Assembly: GCF_900188115.1 (NCBI RefSeq)
Contig: NZ_FZNW01000003.1
Coordinates: 1 to 64,000, forward strand
Source of the DNA: Haloechinothrix alba
Lineage (GTDB): Bacteria; Actinomycetota; Actinomycetes; Mycobacteriales; Pseudonocardiaceae
DNA length: 64,000 nt
Direction: 5' to 3'
A program made the translations under genes and the position numbers. The notes under the pieces are model-generated. The model saw only the letters and a program-made list of their open reading frames with translations, ran no database searches and was not told the origin of the DNA. Within the stretch, counting starts at the first letter, position 1. Every line of letters begins with the position of its first letter. Shown here one piece after another: positions 17,324 through 28,654 of the stretch.

Positions 17324-18400
17324 ATGGGTGAAAAGCACCGCGTGCGGTTCGAGCCGGTAGGCATCGACATCGACGCCGACGAGGACGAGACGGTCCTCGA
17401 CGCAGCGTTCCGGCACGGCGTGATGCTGATGCACGGCTGCAAGGAAGGCCAGTGTGGTTCCTGCAAGTCCTTCATGCTCTCCGGTGACGAGGGCATCGAG
17501 TACGAGCTCGACCGGTACTCGACGTTCGCGTTGCCCGACTACGAGAAAGAGCAAGGGATGTCGCTGCTGTGCCGGGCGCACGCCTATGACGACCTTGAGG
17601 TCGAGCTGCTCAACTACGACGAGGACATGCTCCGCTCGGGCATTCCCATCCAGGAGTTCTCCACCGAGGTCGTCGCCAACGAGCCGGTGACCCACGACAT
17701 GCGCCGGCTGGTGCTGCGGCTGGTCGATCCACCGGAGATCGCCTTCCTGGCCGGGCAGTACGTGGACATCTTCGTGCCGGGCACGGGTGGCCATCGAGCG
17801 TTCTCGATGGCGAACTCTCCCAACGACGAGGACAAGCACCTCGAGTTCGTGATCAAGATCTATCCGGACGGGTTCTTCTCCCGCTTCCTTGATCGGCAGG
17901 TGTCGGCGGGTGACCGGCTGACCATCAAGGGCCCGTACGGCATGTGCACCATGCGGGACAACCCGGACAAGGACGTGATCTTCGTCGGGGGAGGGGCCGG
18001 TATGGCACCACTCCTGTCGTTGATCCGATCCATGGCTGCCCGCGGGGTCGAGCGGCCGGCGACCTTCTACTACGGAGCTCGTACCGCGGACGACCTCTGC
18101 TACCGGGACGAGATGCACACGATGTCGGAGCGGATACCCGGCTTCCGCTTCGTCGAGGCACTGTCCGAACCCGCCGACGGCGGCTCCTGGGACGGGCCCG
18201 TGGGCCTGATTTCCGATGTGGTCGATGTGAACGAGGACGACCTGAGCGGAACCGACGCCTACATATGCGGGCCGCCGCCCATGGTCGAGGCCACTGTTCC
18301 CGTCCTGGTTCGGCACGGTGTCCCCGAGGAGAGGATTTTCTACGACAAGTTCACATTGACGGGAAGCGGTGACGAGGAAGGAGGGTCGGACGCCGCGTGA
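17324..18400 (+). CDS. prmB: Propane monooxygenase reductase component
   Basis: This 358-aa NADH-dependent electron-transfer protein feeds the hydroxylase. An N-terminal plant-type 2Fe-2S ferredoxin domain has Cys39, Cys44, Cys47 (HGCKEGQCGSCKS) and Cys83 (LLCRAHA). An FAD-binding domain with HRAFSMANSP follows, then an NAD domain with VGGGAGMAPLLSLIRSM and a C-terminal YICGPPPMVEA. The order and length match MmoC/PrmB-type reductases. It is cytosolic. The 153-bp gap from prmA contains the strong hairpin; the gap to prmC is 79 bp. Confidence 0.94.
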   Translation: MGEKHRVRFEPVGIDIDADEDETVLDAAFRHGVMLMHGCKEGQCGSCKSFMLSGDEGIEYELDRYSTFALPDYEKEQGMSLLCRAHAYDDLEVELLNYDEDMLRSGIPIQEFSTEVVANEPVTHDMRRLVLRLVDPPEIAFLAGQYVDIFVPGTGGHRAFSMANSPNDEDKHLEFVIKIYPDGFFSRFLDRQVSAGDRLTIKGPYGMCTMRDNPDKDVIFVGGGAGMAPLLSLIRSMAARGVERPATFYYGARTADDLCYRDEMHTMSERIPGFRFVEALSEPADGGSWDGPVGLISDVVDVNEDDLSGTDAYICGPPPMVEATVPVLVRHGVPEERIFYDKFTLTGSGDEEGGSDAA

Positions 18401-18479
18401 GAAGAAGACTCGCTGTAGCCGTTCGGATTATTCCGAGTCGCGGACGCGGTACGCCCGGTCCGAACAGAAGGAGACATCA

Positions 18480-19682
18480 ATGACGACTCTCGAACCTACG
18501 CCAGCGCCTCAGCAGCGTAGCGTGCCGAAACTTTCTTTCACAGACGCGGAGGCGGGCGCCAAGACATTCCCCGGGTCCGAAAGCCGCTTTTTCGAGTACT
18601 ACAAGCCCAAGGGTCGGAAACGTACGCACTACGAGGACGTCACCATCGACGTGCAGCCGGATCCGAGACACTATCTCAGCCAGGGGTGGTTGTACTCCTT
18701 CGCCGACGGCCAGGCGGGCTACCCGCTGGAGTGGACGGTGCTGAAGGCCTGGGGAGAGGATACGAACACGCCACCGAAGCGCTACGCTGCCTCCGGGGGG
18801 CAGGCTACCGCCGACAAGGTGGGCTGGCCCGCAACCGGTTGGCACGAGTTCCGCGACCCGAACGAGGAGTGGGAACAGACGATCTACCGCTACAACGCGA
18901 ACGTTGTGCGGCAGATGACCCAGAACATCGACAACGCACGGGAGACCAAGGCGTTCGCCCAGTGGAACCCGAGCTGGGTCAGGTTCGTGGAACGCCATGC
19001 CAGCGCCTGGATGCATCCGGAGCACGGCCTCGGCTTGTACGTCTTCGTCGACGCCAACCGCGCTGCGCCCACGAACATGCACAACAACGCGATCTCGGTC
19101 AACGGGATGCACCGGATCCGGTTCGCACAGGACATCGCCATGTACAACATGACGCTGGCGAACGAGATCGAGGGCTTCGACGGCACGGCCCACCGCGAAG
19201 CCTGGTACCAGGACCCGGTATGGCAGGGCGTTCGCGAGGTGGCGGAGCACCTGACCGCGATCTCGGACTGGGCCGAGGAAGTGTTCTGCACGAACATCGT
19301 CTTCGAGCCACTGGTTGGCGAGTTGTTCCGCACCCAGCTCGTGATGCACTCCGCACCCGGAAACGGCGACTACGTCACACCGACAGTGTTCTCCGCGGGC
19401 GAGTACGACTACGCCCAGCGGGACCTGCGGTACACCCGTGCCATGTTCAGCCTGCTGACCGAGGACAAGGAGTTTGCCGAGCACAACAAGTCGATCATGC
19501 AGGGCTGGTTGTCGACCTGGGTTCCGCGCTGCCTCGATGCCGCGCGCCAGCTTCAGCCGCTCTGGTCCCAGCCGGAGGCCAAGCCGCCCCGGTTCGAGGA
19601 CAGCCTCGACGCAGTGAAGGAGCGCTTCGCCGGGATCTGCCGTGACCTGAACCTGCAACCATCGAAGGAGCTAGGACAGTGA
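18480..19682 (+). CDS. prmC: Propane monooxygenase hydroxylase small (beta) subunit
   Basis: ATG 18480 has GAAGGAG upstream and gives 400 aa. It is the beta subunit of the diiron hydroxylase, related to PrmA in fold but without the full iron-ligand set; it packs against PrmA in an alpha2beta2 enzyme. Recognisable segments include DPRHYLSQGWLYSFADGQAGYPLEWT, WVRFVERHASAWMHPEHGLG and FEPLVGELFRTQLVM. Its stop overlaps the prmD start (GTGA), so translation is coupled. Confidence 0.92.
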   Translation: MTTLEPTPAPQQRSVPKLSFTDAEAGAKTFPGSESRFFEYYKPKGRKRTHYEDVTIDVQPDPRHYLSQGWLYSFADGQAGYPLEWTVLKAWGEDTNTPPKRYAASGGQATADKVGWPATGWHEFRDPNEEWEQTIYRYNANVVRQMTQNIDNARETKAFAQWNPSWVRFVERHASAWMHPEHGLGLYVFVDANRAAPTNMHNNAISVNGMHRIRFAQDIAMYNMTLANEIEGFDGTAHREAWYQDPVWQGVREVAEHLTAISDWAEEVFCTNIVFEPLVGELFRTQLVMHSAPGNGDYVTPTVFSAGEYDYAQRDLRYTRAMFSLLTEDKEFAEHNKSIMQGWLSTWVPRCLDAARQLQPLWSQPEAKPPRFEDSLDAVKERFAGICRDLNLQPSKELGQ

Positions 19683-20038
19683 CCACAGGAACACAGGAAC
19701 GGTTCAAGTTCGAACGTGCCGACTCGGACATGTGCGGTGTCACGCTGCAGAACAGCCAGACCGGTTCGGTGATCGCGCAGGTCATGGACGCCAAGCCGAA
19801 TGTGCAGGCAGAGTATCTGCCCTCCATGATCCGGATCGACGGTCGTAAGCGCTTTGAGTTCAACTACGACGAGATCGCCGAGGCACTCGGCGAGGATGAG
19901 TTCGACGCGTCCGATCTCGAGGAGGTCATCTCCACCCACTACGGACGCATGGTGCGCACCGACGACAGCACGATCATGGTCGCACATCCCGAGGATGCCG
20001 CCGAGGAGCTGGGTTTCGACCTGAAGCCGGTGAAGTAG
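19679..20038 (+). CDS. prmD: Propane monooxygenase coupling/effector protein
   Basis: This 119-aa MmoB/DmpM-family coupling protein has no cofactor. It docks on the hydroxylase and tunes oxygen activation. The GTG start overlaps the prmC stop by four bases and AAGGAG lies just upstream. Typical features are SDMCGVTLQNSQTGSVIAQV near the start and IRIDGRKRFEFNYDEIAEAL in the middle. One copy per operon, as expected. Confidence 0.92.
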   Translation: MTTGTQERFKFERADSDMCGVTLQNSQTGSVIAQVMDAKPNVQAEYLPSMIRIDGRKRFEFNYDEIAEALGEDEFDASDLEEVISTHYGRMVRTDDSTIMVAHPEDAAEELGFDLKPVK

Positions 20039-20050
20039 CCGCGGGTAAGC

Positions 20051-20095
20051 AGGAGGACCGCCGCTCGCCGGGGAGTGGTGGACGGTGGTCCTCCT
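20051..20095 (+). terminator. 12-bp-stem hairpin between prmD and the amidohydrolase gene
   Basis: AGGAGGACCGCC pairs with GGTGGTCCTCCT (20084-20095) with a single G-U pair across a 21-base loop. It lies 12 bp after the prmD stop. It could attenuate readthrough into the accessory genes. Confidence 0.5.
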
Positions 20096-20119
20096 CAGAA
20101 GTTCTGCACAGTCCTGAGG

Positions 20120-20136
20120 CAGATCCGAAGGATCTG
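20120..20136 (+). promoter_or_regulatory. Tight hairpin in the amidohydrolase leader
   Basis: CAGATCC-GAA-GGATCTG is a perfect 7-bp stem with a 3-base loop, ending 18 bases before the ATG at 20155 and just before the ribosome site. It may affect mRNA stability or translation. Confidence 0.35.
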
Positions 20137-20154
20137 AGAGAGGCGAGACGTCCG

Positions 20155-21156
20155 ATGTACGAGAAAGACGGCGAGCGGTACTTCATCGTGGACGGGCATG
20201 TCCATTTCTGGGACGCCCGAGCGGAAAACCGGAACTACTACGGCAAGGGCTTCATCGACTGCTTTTACGGCTACCACTCCAACCTCAGCCCGCCGGAGTG
20301 GGTGTGGCCTAAGGAGAAGTTCGACAAGTATACCGAGCAGGATCTGCTGCACGACCTGTTCGAGATCGGCTATGTCGACAAGGCGATCTTCCTGCCGACA
20401 TACCTGACGGACTTTTTCCCCGGCGGCTTCAACACCACCGAACAGGATGCCGAGATCGCGCGCAGGCACCCGGACAAGTTCATCCTCAACGGGGCGTTCG
20501 ACCCCCGGGACGGCGAGCGTGGCCTCGAGGAGTTCGAGAGTCTCGTGAAGCGGCACAAGCTCAAGGGAATCAAGCTCTACACCGCGGAGTGGAAGGGCGA
20601 CTCGAAGGGCTGGAAGCTGTCGGACCCCATGGCGCACCGGTACCTGGAGAAGTGCCGCGAGTTGGGCGTGACGAACATCCACGTGCACAAGGGGCCGACC
20701 ATCTGGCCGCTCAACCGGGACGCGTTCGACGTGGCCGACATCGACGACGCGGCAACCGCGTTCCCGGACCTCAACTTCATCGTGGAGCATTGCGGGCTGC
20801 CCCGGCTGGAGGACTTCTGCTGGATCGCCGTTCAGGAACCCAACGTCTATGCGGGTCTGGCTGTGGCGATCCCGTTCATCTACAGCAGGCCGCGCTATTT
20901 CGCCCAGATCATCGGCGAGCTGCTGTACTGGCTCGACGAAACCCGGATCCTGTTCGCCAGCGACTACGCGATCTGGCATCCGAAGTGGATCGTCGAGCAG
21001 TTCGTCGACTTCCAGATCCCGGAGGACATGCAGGGCGAGTACGGCACGCTCACGCCGGACATCAAGCGCAAGATCCTCGGCCTGAACGCGGCGAGCCTGT
21101 ACGACATCGAGGTTCCCGCCGAGGTCCCGCAGCCCGCGGTCGCGGCAGCACTCTGA
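20155..21156 (+). CDS. Amidohydrolase-family (amidohydrolase 2) accessory protein of the monooxygenase operon
   Basis: This 333-aa TIM-barrel metal-dependent hydrolase-like protein carries an N-terminal metal-site motif VDGHVHFWDA, later HVHKGP and IVEHCGLPRL, and LFASDYAIWHP with the terminal Asp. These match the amidohydrolase 2 family. An equivalent gene follows prmD in known propane and acetone/phenol monooxygenase clusters, where it is needed for activity but has no settled reaction. A role in maturation or product processing is inferred from position. Confidence 0.88.
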   Translation: MYEKDGERYFIVDGHVHFWDARAENRNYYGKGFIDCFYGYHSNLSPPEWVWPKEKFDKYTEQDLLHDLFEIGYVDKAIFLPTYLTDFFPGGFNTTEQDAEIARRHPDKFILNGAFDPRDGERGLEEFESLVKRHKLKGIKLYTAEWKGDSKGWKLSDPMAHRYLEKCRELGVTNIHVHKGPTIWPLNRDAFDVADIDDAATAFPDLNFIVEHCGLPRLEDFCWIAVQEPNVYAGLAVAIPFIYSRPRYFAQIIGELLYWLDETRILFASDYAIWHPKWIVEQFVDFQIPEDMQGEYGTLTPDIKRKILGLNAASLYDIEVPAEVPQPAVAAAL

Positions 21157-21169
21157 TGGGAGGTTGACA

Positions 21170-21874
21170 GTGCCTACCAGCACGGAGAGCGACCTGCGTG
21201 CGGATGCGTGGCGGGCGCTGTCGACGGTGTCCGACCCGGAGCTCGACGAGCCGGTCACCGAGCTCGGCTTCGTCGCCGAGCTCTCCGTCGACAGCGCCGG
21301 TGCGGTGCGCGTGCGGCTGCGCCTGCCGACGTACTTCTGCGCGCCGAACTTCGCCTACCTCATGGTCACCGACGCCTACGACGCGGTGGCCGCTGTCGAC
21401 GGGGTGGAGTCGGTCGAGGTCCGGCTCGACGACCACTTCGCCTCCGAGGAGATCAACGCGGGCATCGCCGCCAAGCGCGGGTTCGCCGACACGTTCTCCG
21501 GACTCGCCGACGATGAGCTCCACCAGTTGCGGCACGAGTTCTGGCGCAAGGCACACCTGGCCGCGCAGGATCGCGTGTGCCGAACGCTGGCAAGCACGGG
21601 CTACGCCGCGGAAGATCTCGCGGGCTTGCGCCTGTGCGATGTCGAGCCGGGCGAGGAGCTCGACCGGCTGCTGCGACGCCGCAGTGACCTGGGGCTGCCC
21701 ACCGCACCGGACCAACCGCTGTTGGTCGCGGAGGACGGCAGGCCACTCGGTGCGGAGGAACTGCCGGCGCACCTGCGGTTCGCCCAGGCGGTGCGGGTGA
21801 GCATCGACAGCAATGCCAGCTTCTGCCGCGGACTGCTCCGGACGAGGTACGGCGACGACGATACCGCTACGTGA
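21170..21874 (+). CDS. DUF59/MIP18-like Fe-S assembly-type protein
   Basis: GTG 21170 with GGGAGG upstream gives 234 aa; a TTG two codons earlier is possible. The first 100 residues form a DUF59 (SufT/PaaD-like) domain: WRALSTVSDPELDEPVTELGFV, then RLRLPTYFCAPNFAYLMV with a Cys. The C-terminal half is lineage-specific and helical. DUF59 proteins help assemble Fe-S or diiron centres, which suits an operon with a 2Fe-2S reductase and a diiron hydroxylase. It sits between the amidohydrolase and alcohol dehydrogenase genes with short gaps. Confidence 0.85.
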   Translation: MPTSTESDLRADAWRALSTVSDPELDEPVTELGFVAELSVDSAGAVRVRLRLPTYFCAPNFAYLMVTDAYDAVAAVDGVESVEVRLDDHFASEEINAGIAAKRGFADTFSGLADDELHQLRHEFWRKAHLAAQDRVCRTLASTGYAAEDLAGLRLCDVEPGEELDRLLRRRSDLGLPTAPDQPLLVAEDGRPLGAEELPAHLRFAQAVRVSIDSNASFCRGLLRTRYGDDDTAT

Positions 21875-21895
21875 CGTGAAAGGTGTAGGAGAACG

Positions 21896-24680
<2,785 letters not shown>

Positions 24681-24748
24681 CCTGTTCCGAGCACTGACCG
24701 GGCGAGTCACCGCAGGGGTGGCCGCGTGACAGGAATGAGGCCTGACTG

Positions 24749-25138
24749 ATGGCGACGGAGAACCCCTGGCCGGATATCGAGGCCGCGCTGGAAGCGGCGC
24801 GAGAGCGGGACGACCGAGCGGGCTTCTTGCGGATCCTGGCCGTCGGCAAGGTGGTCCTGCCACAACTGCAGTCCGTCGAGCAGGCGAAGGGCTGGCGGCT
24901 GCCGATCTACGAGACAGATGACCGGCGCTGCGTCATGGCGTTCAGTTCGCAGGAGCGGTTGGCCGACTCCGGCGTGGACGCTGTGGAGACGATCACGACG
25001 ACGGGCACGGAGCTGAGCCAGGCATGGCCGCAGGACGAGGAGCTGTGGCTGGCGATCAACCTCGGTAGCGAGTCGGCGGCTCTCGTGCCACCGGACGTGA
25101 TGCGGGCGATGGCATCGGGCACGACTCCGCAGGGCTGA
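24749..25138 (+). CDS. SseB N-terminal-domain protein, copy 1
   Basis: This 129-aa single-domain protein contains FLRILAVGKVVLPQLQSVEQ, RRCVMAFSSQERLADSG and LWLAINLGSESAALVPPDVMRAM, the pattern of the SseB N-terminal domain. The function of the domain in actinobacteria is not established. It follows groEL by 68 bp and precedes a second related gene by 24 bp, so the two probably form a heteromeric pair in the monooxygenase operon. Confidence 0.8.
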   Translation: MATENPWPDIEAALEAARERDDRAGFLRILAVGKVVLPQLQSVEQAKGWRLPIYETDDRRCVMAFSSQERLADSGVDAVETITTTGTELSQAWPQDEELWLAINLGSESAALVPPDVMRAMASGTTPQG

Positions 25139-25162
25139 ATTCCGGCCGGGAACGAGGTGGAC

Positions 25163-25549
25163 ATGTCCGACGATACACCAGCTACCGGACTCGAGGCCGC
25201 GCTCGCGGCCACGGCCGGGCAGGACATCGACGATGCGCTGCTGTTGACGTTGGCCGTGGGTGAGTTCGCTGTACCGAACATGAGTGCGGACCCGGAACGT
25301 GACGAGTTGACGTTGCCGTTCATCGAACGGCTGGGCATCAGGTACGCGTTGGTGTTCACCTCGCGGCAACGCGTCGAGGAGTTCGGCCTCGAGTCGTACG
25401 AGGTCGTGACCATGACGGGTGAGCTCCTCGGCGCTGCCTGGCCGCTGGATGAGGACGTGTGGCTGGCCATCGACGCCGCCAGCGACCACGGTGCGATGCT
25501 CTCACCGGAGAAGGTACGCAGTCTGCGTTCGATGGCCGGGACGGGGTAG
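25163..25549 (+). CDS. SseB N-terminal-domain protein, copy 2
   Basis: ATG 25163 behind GAGGTGG gives 128 aa. It aligns along its length with the preceding protein (LLTLAVGEFAVPNMSADPE, YALVFTSRQRVEEFGLES, VWLAIDAASDHGAMLSPEKV) but is clearly diverged, indicating an old duplication. It ends 3 bp before the aldehyde dehydrogenase start. Function is unknown; regulation or stabilisation of the monooxygenase or dehydrogenase is a guess from context. Confidence 0.8.
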   Translation: MSDDTPATGLEAALAATAGQDIDDALLLTLAVGEFAVPNMSADPERDELTLPFIERLGIRYALVFTSRQRVEEFGLESYEVVTMTGELLGAAWPLDEDVWLAIDAASDHGAMLSPEKVRSLRSMAGTG

Positions 25550-25552
25550 CCG

Positions 25553-27073
25553 GTGGTGTCCGAGGATCTCGCCCGGCGGCACGGGTCGCAGGACATCGCG
25601 CGGTACCGCATGTTCATCGGGGGCCGGTGGGTGGAGTCGTGCTCGGGGGAGAGATTCGGGAGCGTGAACCCGTACACGGGCCGTACCTGGGCCTCTGCCC
25701 CTGTTGCCGATGAAGCCGACATCCATCTGGCCGTCACGAGCGCGCGGGAGGCACTCGAGCACGGCCCGTGGGGCAGAACGACCGCGACGGACCGGGCTCG
25801 TGCGATGCGTCGCCTGGCCGAGCTCATCGGTGAGCACGCCGAGCGACTCGCCGTTGCCGAGAGCACCGACAACGGCAAACTGTTGCGGGAGATGAGCGGG
25901 CAGCTGGCGGCGCTTCCCGACTGGTACCACTACTTCGCGGGGGCTGCGGACAAGCTCCATGGCCACACCATCCCGTGCGACAACCCGAACTTCTTCGTGT
26001 ACACGCGCCGGGAACCCATCGGCGTCGTCGGCGCCATCGTGCCCTGGAACTCTCCACTGCTGTTACTCGCATGGAAACTCGCGCCGGCTCTCGCCGCAGG
26101 CTGCACGGTCGTCGCCAAACCGGCCGAACAGGCTCCGGTATCCACCCTCGCGTTCGCCGAGGTCATCGAGCAGGCCGGTATTCCTCCCGGAGTGTTCAAC
26201 GTGGTGACCGGCTACGGGAGACCGGCGGGTGCGGAGCTGGCGCGGCATCCCGGCGTCGACAAGATCGCCTTTACCGGGTCGACGGAGACCGGGCGATCGG
26301 TGATGACCGGTGCCGCCGAACACGTCGCGCCGGTCTCGCTGGAGCTGGGCGGCAAGTCCCCGAACCTGGTGTTCGACGACGCCGAGCTCGACGCGGCGAC
26401 CAACGGTGTGGTGGCAGGCATTTTCGCGGCAGGCGGCCAGACGTGCATGGCGGGCTCACGCCTCCTCGTGCAGGAGTCGGTGTACGACGAGCTGGTCGAC
26501 AGGCTGGTTGCCCGGGCAGGGTCGATCACGCTGGGCGACCCGCTCGACCCGGGTACCGAGATGGGGCCGCTCGCCTTCCAGGAGCAGCGGGACAAGGTCG
26601 AGCGGTACATAGCCGAAGGCAGGCGGCAGGGTGCCCGGCTGGTCTGTGGTGGGGACGCACCCGACGACCCCGGCCTGCGGGACGGGCTGTTCGTGCGGCC
26701 GACCATATTCACCGAGGTGAGCCCGTCGATGACGATCGCGCGCGACGAGATCTTCGGCCCGGTGCTGAGCGTGATCCGAGCCGGTACCGAGGAGGAGATG
26801 GTCCGGGTGGCCAACGACACGGACTACGGCCTTGCGGCCGCGGTGTGGACACAGGACGTCCGGCGGGCCCACCGGGTGGCTGACGCCCTGCACGCGGGGA
26901 CCGTCTGGATCAACGCGTACCGGTCGGTCTCGGTCACCACGCCGTTCGGAGGGTACAAACTCAGCGGGATCGGGAGTGAGAACGGCCAGGATGCGCTGCA
27001 CGACTACACGCGGACGAAAGCGGTGTGGATCGAGATGTCCGGGCGGACTCGTGACCCGTTCACGTTGGGGTGA
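25553..27073 (+). CDS. NAD(P)-dependent aldehyde dehydrogenase
   Basis: This 506-aa aldehyde dehydrogenase has the complete catalytic set: GAIVPWNSPLLLLAWKLAPA near the cofactor site, LELGGKSPNLVF with the general base Glu, GGQTCMAGSRLLV with the nucleophilic Cys, and EIFGPVLSVI. It starts GTG 25553 (or the adjacent GTG). Placed in the monooxygenase operon, it probably oxidises an aldehyde such as propanal, acetol-derived methylglyoxal or another terminal-oxidation product to the acid. The exact substrate is inferred. Confidence 0.92.
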   Translation: MVSEDLARRHGSQDIARYRMFIGGRWVESCSGERFGSVNPYTGRTWASAPVADEADIHLAVTSAREALEHGPWGRTTATDRARAMRRLAELIGEHAERLAVAESTDNGKLLREMSGQLAALPDWYHYFAGAADKLHGHTIPCDNPNFFVYTRREPIGVVGAIVPWNSPLLLLAWKLAPALAAGCTVVAKPAEQAPVSTLAFAEVIEQAGIPPGVFNVVTGYGRPAGAELARHPGVDKIAFTGSTETGRSVMTGAAEHVAPVSLELGGKSPNLVFDDAELDAATNGVVAGIFAAGGQTCMAGSRLLVQESVYDELVDRLVARAGSITLGDPLDPGTEMGPLAFQEQRDKVERYIAEGRRQGARLVCGGDAPDDPGLRDGLFVRPTIFTEVSPSMTIARDEIFGPVLSVIRAGTEEEMVRVANDTDYGLAAAVWTQDVRRAHRVADALHAGTVWINAYRSVSVTTPFGGYKLSGIGSENGQDALHDYTRTKAVWIEMSGRTRDPFTLG

Positions 27074-27143
27074 CGGCACGTTCTCGGCCCCGGATCCACG
27101 GATGCCACGCGAAGGTGAGGTGTGAACGGCAAGGATGGAACAG

Positions 27144-27686
27144 ATGAGCACGCTCGACATCGATGACGCCGTGCGACGCTTTCGGGACAGGAATGCCGAA
27201 GGCGAGCCGGAGAACGACATCCCTGCCGGTGTGGCAGGGATGCTTCCCGGAAAGCCCGCCAACGGCTCTGCGCTGATCACGGACGACTACGGGCGGATCC
27301 TGTTCATCACGCCGGCGTCGCGCTCGTGGTGGCGGCTTCCCGGGGGCGTGGTCGGCGCGGACGAGCCGCCACGTGGCGCTTGCCGGCGGGAGGTCGAGGC
27401 CGAGATCGGGCTGGACGTCGCACTGGGTTGCCTACTGGTGGTGGACTGGATGCCCGAGCAGGGGGCGTGGGCCGACAGTCTGCAGTTCGTCTTCGACGGC
27501 GGAATGTTCGGTCATGACGAGATCAGCCGGATCGAGCCCGGTTGTGGCGAGGTGCTGAGCTTCCAGTTCGTGTACCTGGATGAGGCCGTCCGGCGGATCA
27601 AGCCGTCCCTGTACCGGCGGCTGCGGGAGGCTATGGCCGCACGGGACAAGGGGATGCCCCGTTACACGGAGTTCGGACGGTCCTGA
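27144..27686 (+). CDS. Nudix hydrolase
   Basis: ATG 27144 has AAGGA 8 bases upstream; an in-frame ATG at 27135 is possible. The 180-aa protein carries a Nudix box at GGVVGADEPPRGACRREVEA followed by EIGL, fitting GX5EX7REUXEEXGU except that the first Glu of the EE pair is Ala. The metal-binding Glu of REVEAE remains. Nudix enzymes hydrolyse nucleoside diphosphate derivatives. It is the last gene before the strong hairpin, so it appears to belong to the operon. A nucleotide or CoA clean-up role is possible but not shown. Confidence 0.82.
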   Translation: MSTLDIDDAVRRFRDRNAEGEPENDIPAGVAGMLPGKPANGSALITDDYGRILFITPASRSWWRLPGGVVGADEPPRGACRREVEAEIGLDVALGCLLVVDWMPEQGAWADSLQFVFDGGMFGHDEISRIEPGCGEVLSFQFVYLDEAVRRIKPSLYRRLREAMAARDKGMPRYTEFGRS

Positions 27687-28157
27687 GCCTCGCCCTGTGC
27701 GGGCGGAGGCGACGGCGGGGCCGGTCGGGTGGGGGTTGACGGGTTCACCGTGTCGGTCGCAGCACTCGATGCGCCGGTGCGATGGAAGGACGTGTCGTAC
27801 CGCTCTGAACCACCGCTGAGGCGGTCGGCTGGTCGGGGGCCGGGTGAGTCGCGGCGCCCGGTTCCCCGGCCGGAATCGAGCGTAGGCGGCTCGCGTGGTT
27901 CGTGGTGACGGCGAACGGGTCGCCCGCCGGACCACGGCGGGCGACCCGTTCCTGACCGGTCAGATACCACTGCTGCTACGCGAGCAGGGTCGTGCTTCCG
28001 GGACGTGGTGGCTGAGGAACGTCGCACCGCGCCAGTAGGACGTTCGACCACGTACCCGGGGGAGCGGACAGCCGGTCCGGCCGTCCTGATGCGAAATGCC
28101 GGTCAGGCTCGTACCCGCGCCAACGTGTGAGCCTGCCCAGCGGGATGGCGCGAGACC
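27687..28157. other. Gene-free stretch between the monooxygenase operon and the small peptide gene
   Basis: I see no convincing reading frame on either strand in these 471 bp. The only clear structure is the 16-bp inverted repeat described separately. Confidence 0.5.
27914..27950. terminator. Perfect 16-bp hairpin ending the monooxygenase operon
   Basis: AACGGGTCGCCCGCCG (27914-27929) is exactly complementary to CGGCGGGCGACCCGTT (27935-27950) with loop GACCA. It lies 228 bp after the Nudix stop and can serve both the plus-strand operon and the minus-strand peptide transcript. Confidence 0.8.
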
Positions 28158-28259
28158 TCAGACAAGCCAGCCGAGGACGTTGGCCATGCCGGCGAGAATG
28201 CCGGAGATGATGTCGCCGTCGGTGCAATACTCGGTGCACATGGCGAACGTTTCGATCAT
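28158..28259 (-). CDS. 33-residue small peptide of unknown function
   Basis: ATG 28259 has AAGGAG exactly 7 bases upstream. The frame runs 33 codons to TGA with about 85% G/C at third positions, so it looks translated. The N-terminal part is MIETFAMCTEYCTDGD with a C-x3-C pair. The C-terminal half, IISGILAGMANVLGWLV, is a Gly-rich hydrophobic and potentially amphipathic helix. There is no signal peptide or cleavage motif. No modification or export gene is adjacent: btuD-like genes lie upstream on the same strand 396 bp away, and the Nudix gene is convergent. It could be a membrane-active or signalling peptide, or a small membrane protein. I recognise no family. Confidence 0.65.
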   Translation of the reverse strand: MIETFAMCTEYCTDGDIISGILAGMANVLGWLV

Positions 28260-28654
28260 TGAGGGGCTCCTTAATGGATTGACTTGTTCATCCTTCTGAC
28301 GTGCTTTCGAAAGCGGTGAGAAGGTTTTCAGGCCGGACGCGCGGTGTCAAAGCGGGAGCCGGAGCCGGACCGGGCTCACTGCCGGAGGGTGCGAAATGGA
28401 CCGAGTCTAAACGTGTAGTTCTTTCGTGTTTTCACCGGGTTGGTCGGACATTCCTCACGCGGCAGGGTCGTGATCGACAGTGCATGGTTACCGCGTGTGG
28501 TTGCTCTTTGGGGAGGACAACCCGATTCCGTGTCGCTCGATCGAGCGTCAGCGCCGATACGCCGAGTAATTCACCAAATGTGACCCGATGGAGTGACAAC
28601 CCGGAGGTCTGGGTGTCGTGGGTGGCCCGCTCGGTGAACGAGGAACGAGGGCGC
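28260..28654. promoter_or_regulatory. Long leader upstream of the small peptide gene
   Basis: These 395 bp hold no other convincing gene. They contain the minus-strand ribosome site of the peptide (28267-28272) and a perfect 14-bp palindrome CGCTCGATCGAGCG at 28534-28547. A TTGACA-like box is at 28344-28349 on the minus strand without a good -10, so the promoter is not fixed. Confidence 0.4.

Noticed and set aside
15554..18316. 920-codon open frame on the minus strand opposite prmA-prmB
   Set aside because: It is the antisense of prmA and prmB in high-GC DNA and has low-complexity, His/Val/Arg-rich translation without any domain.
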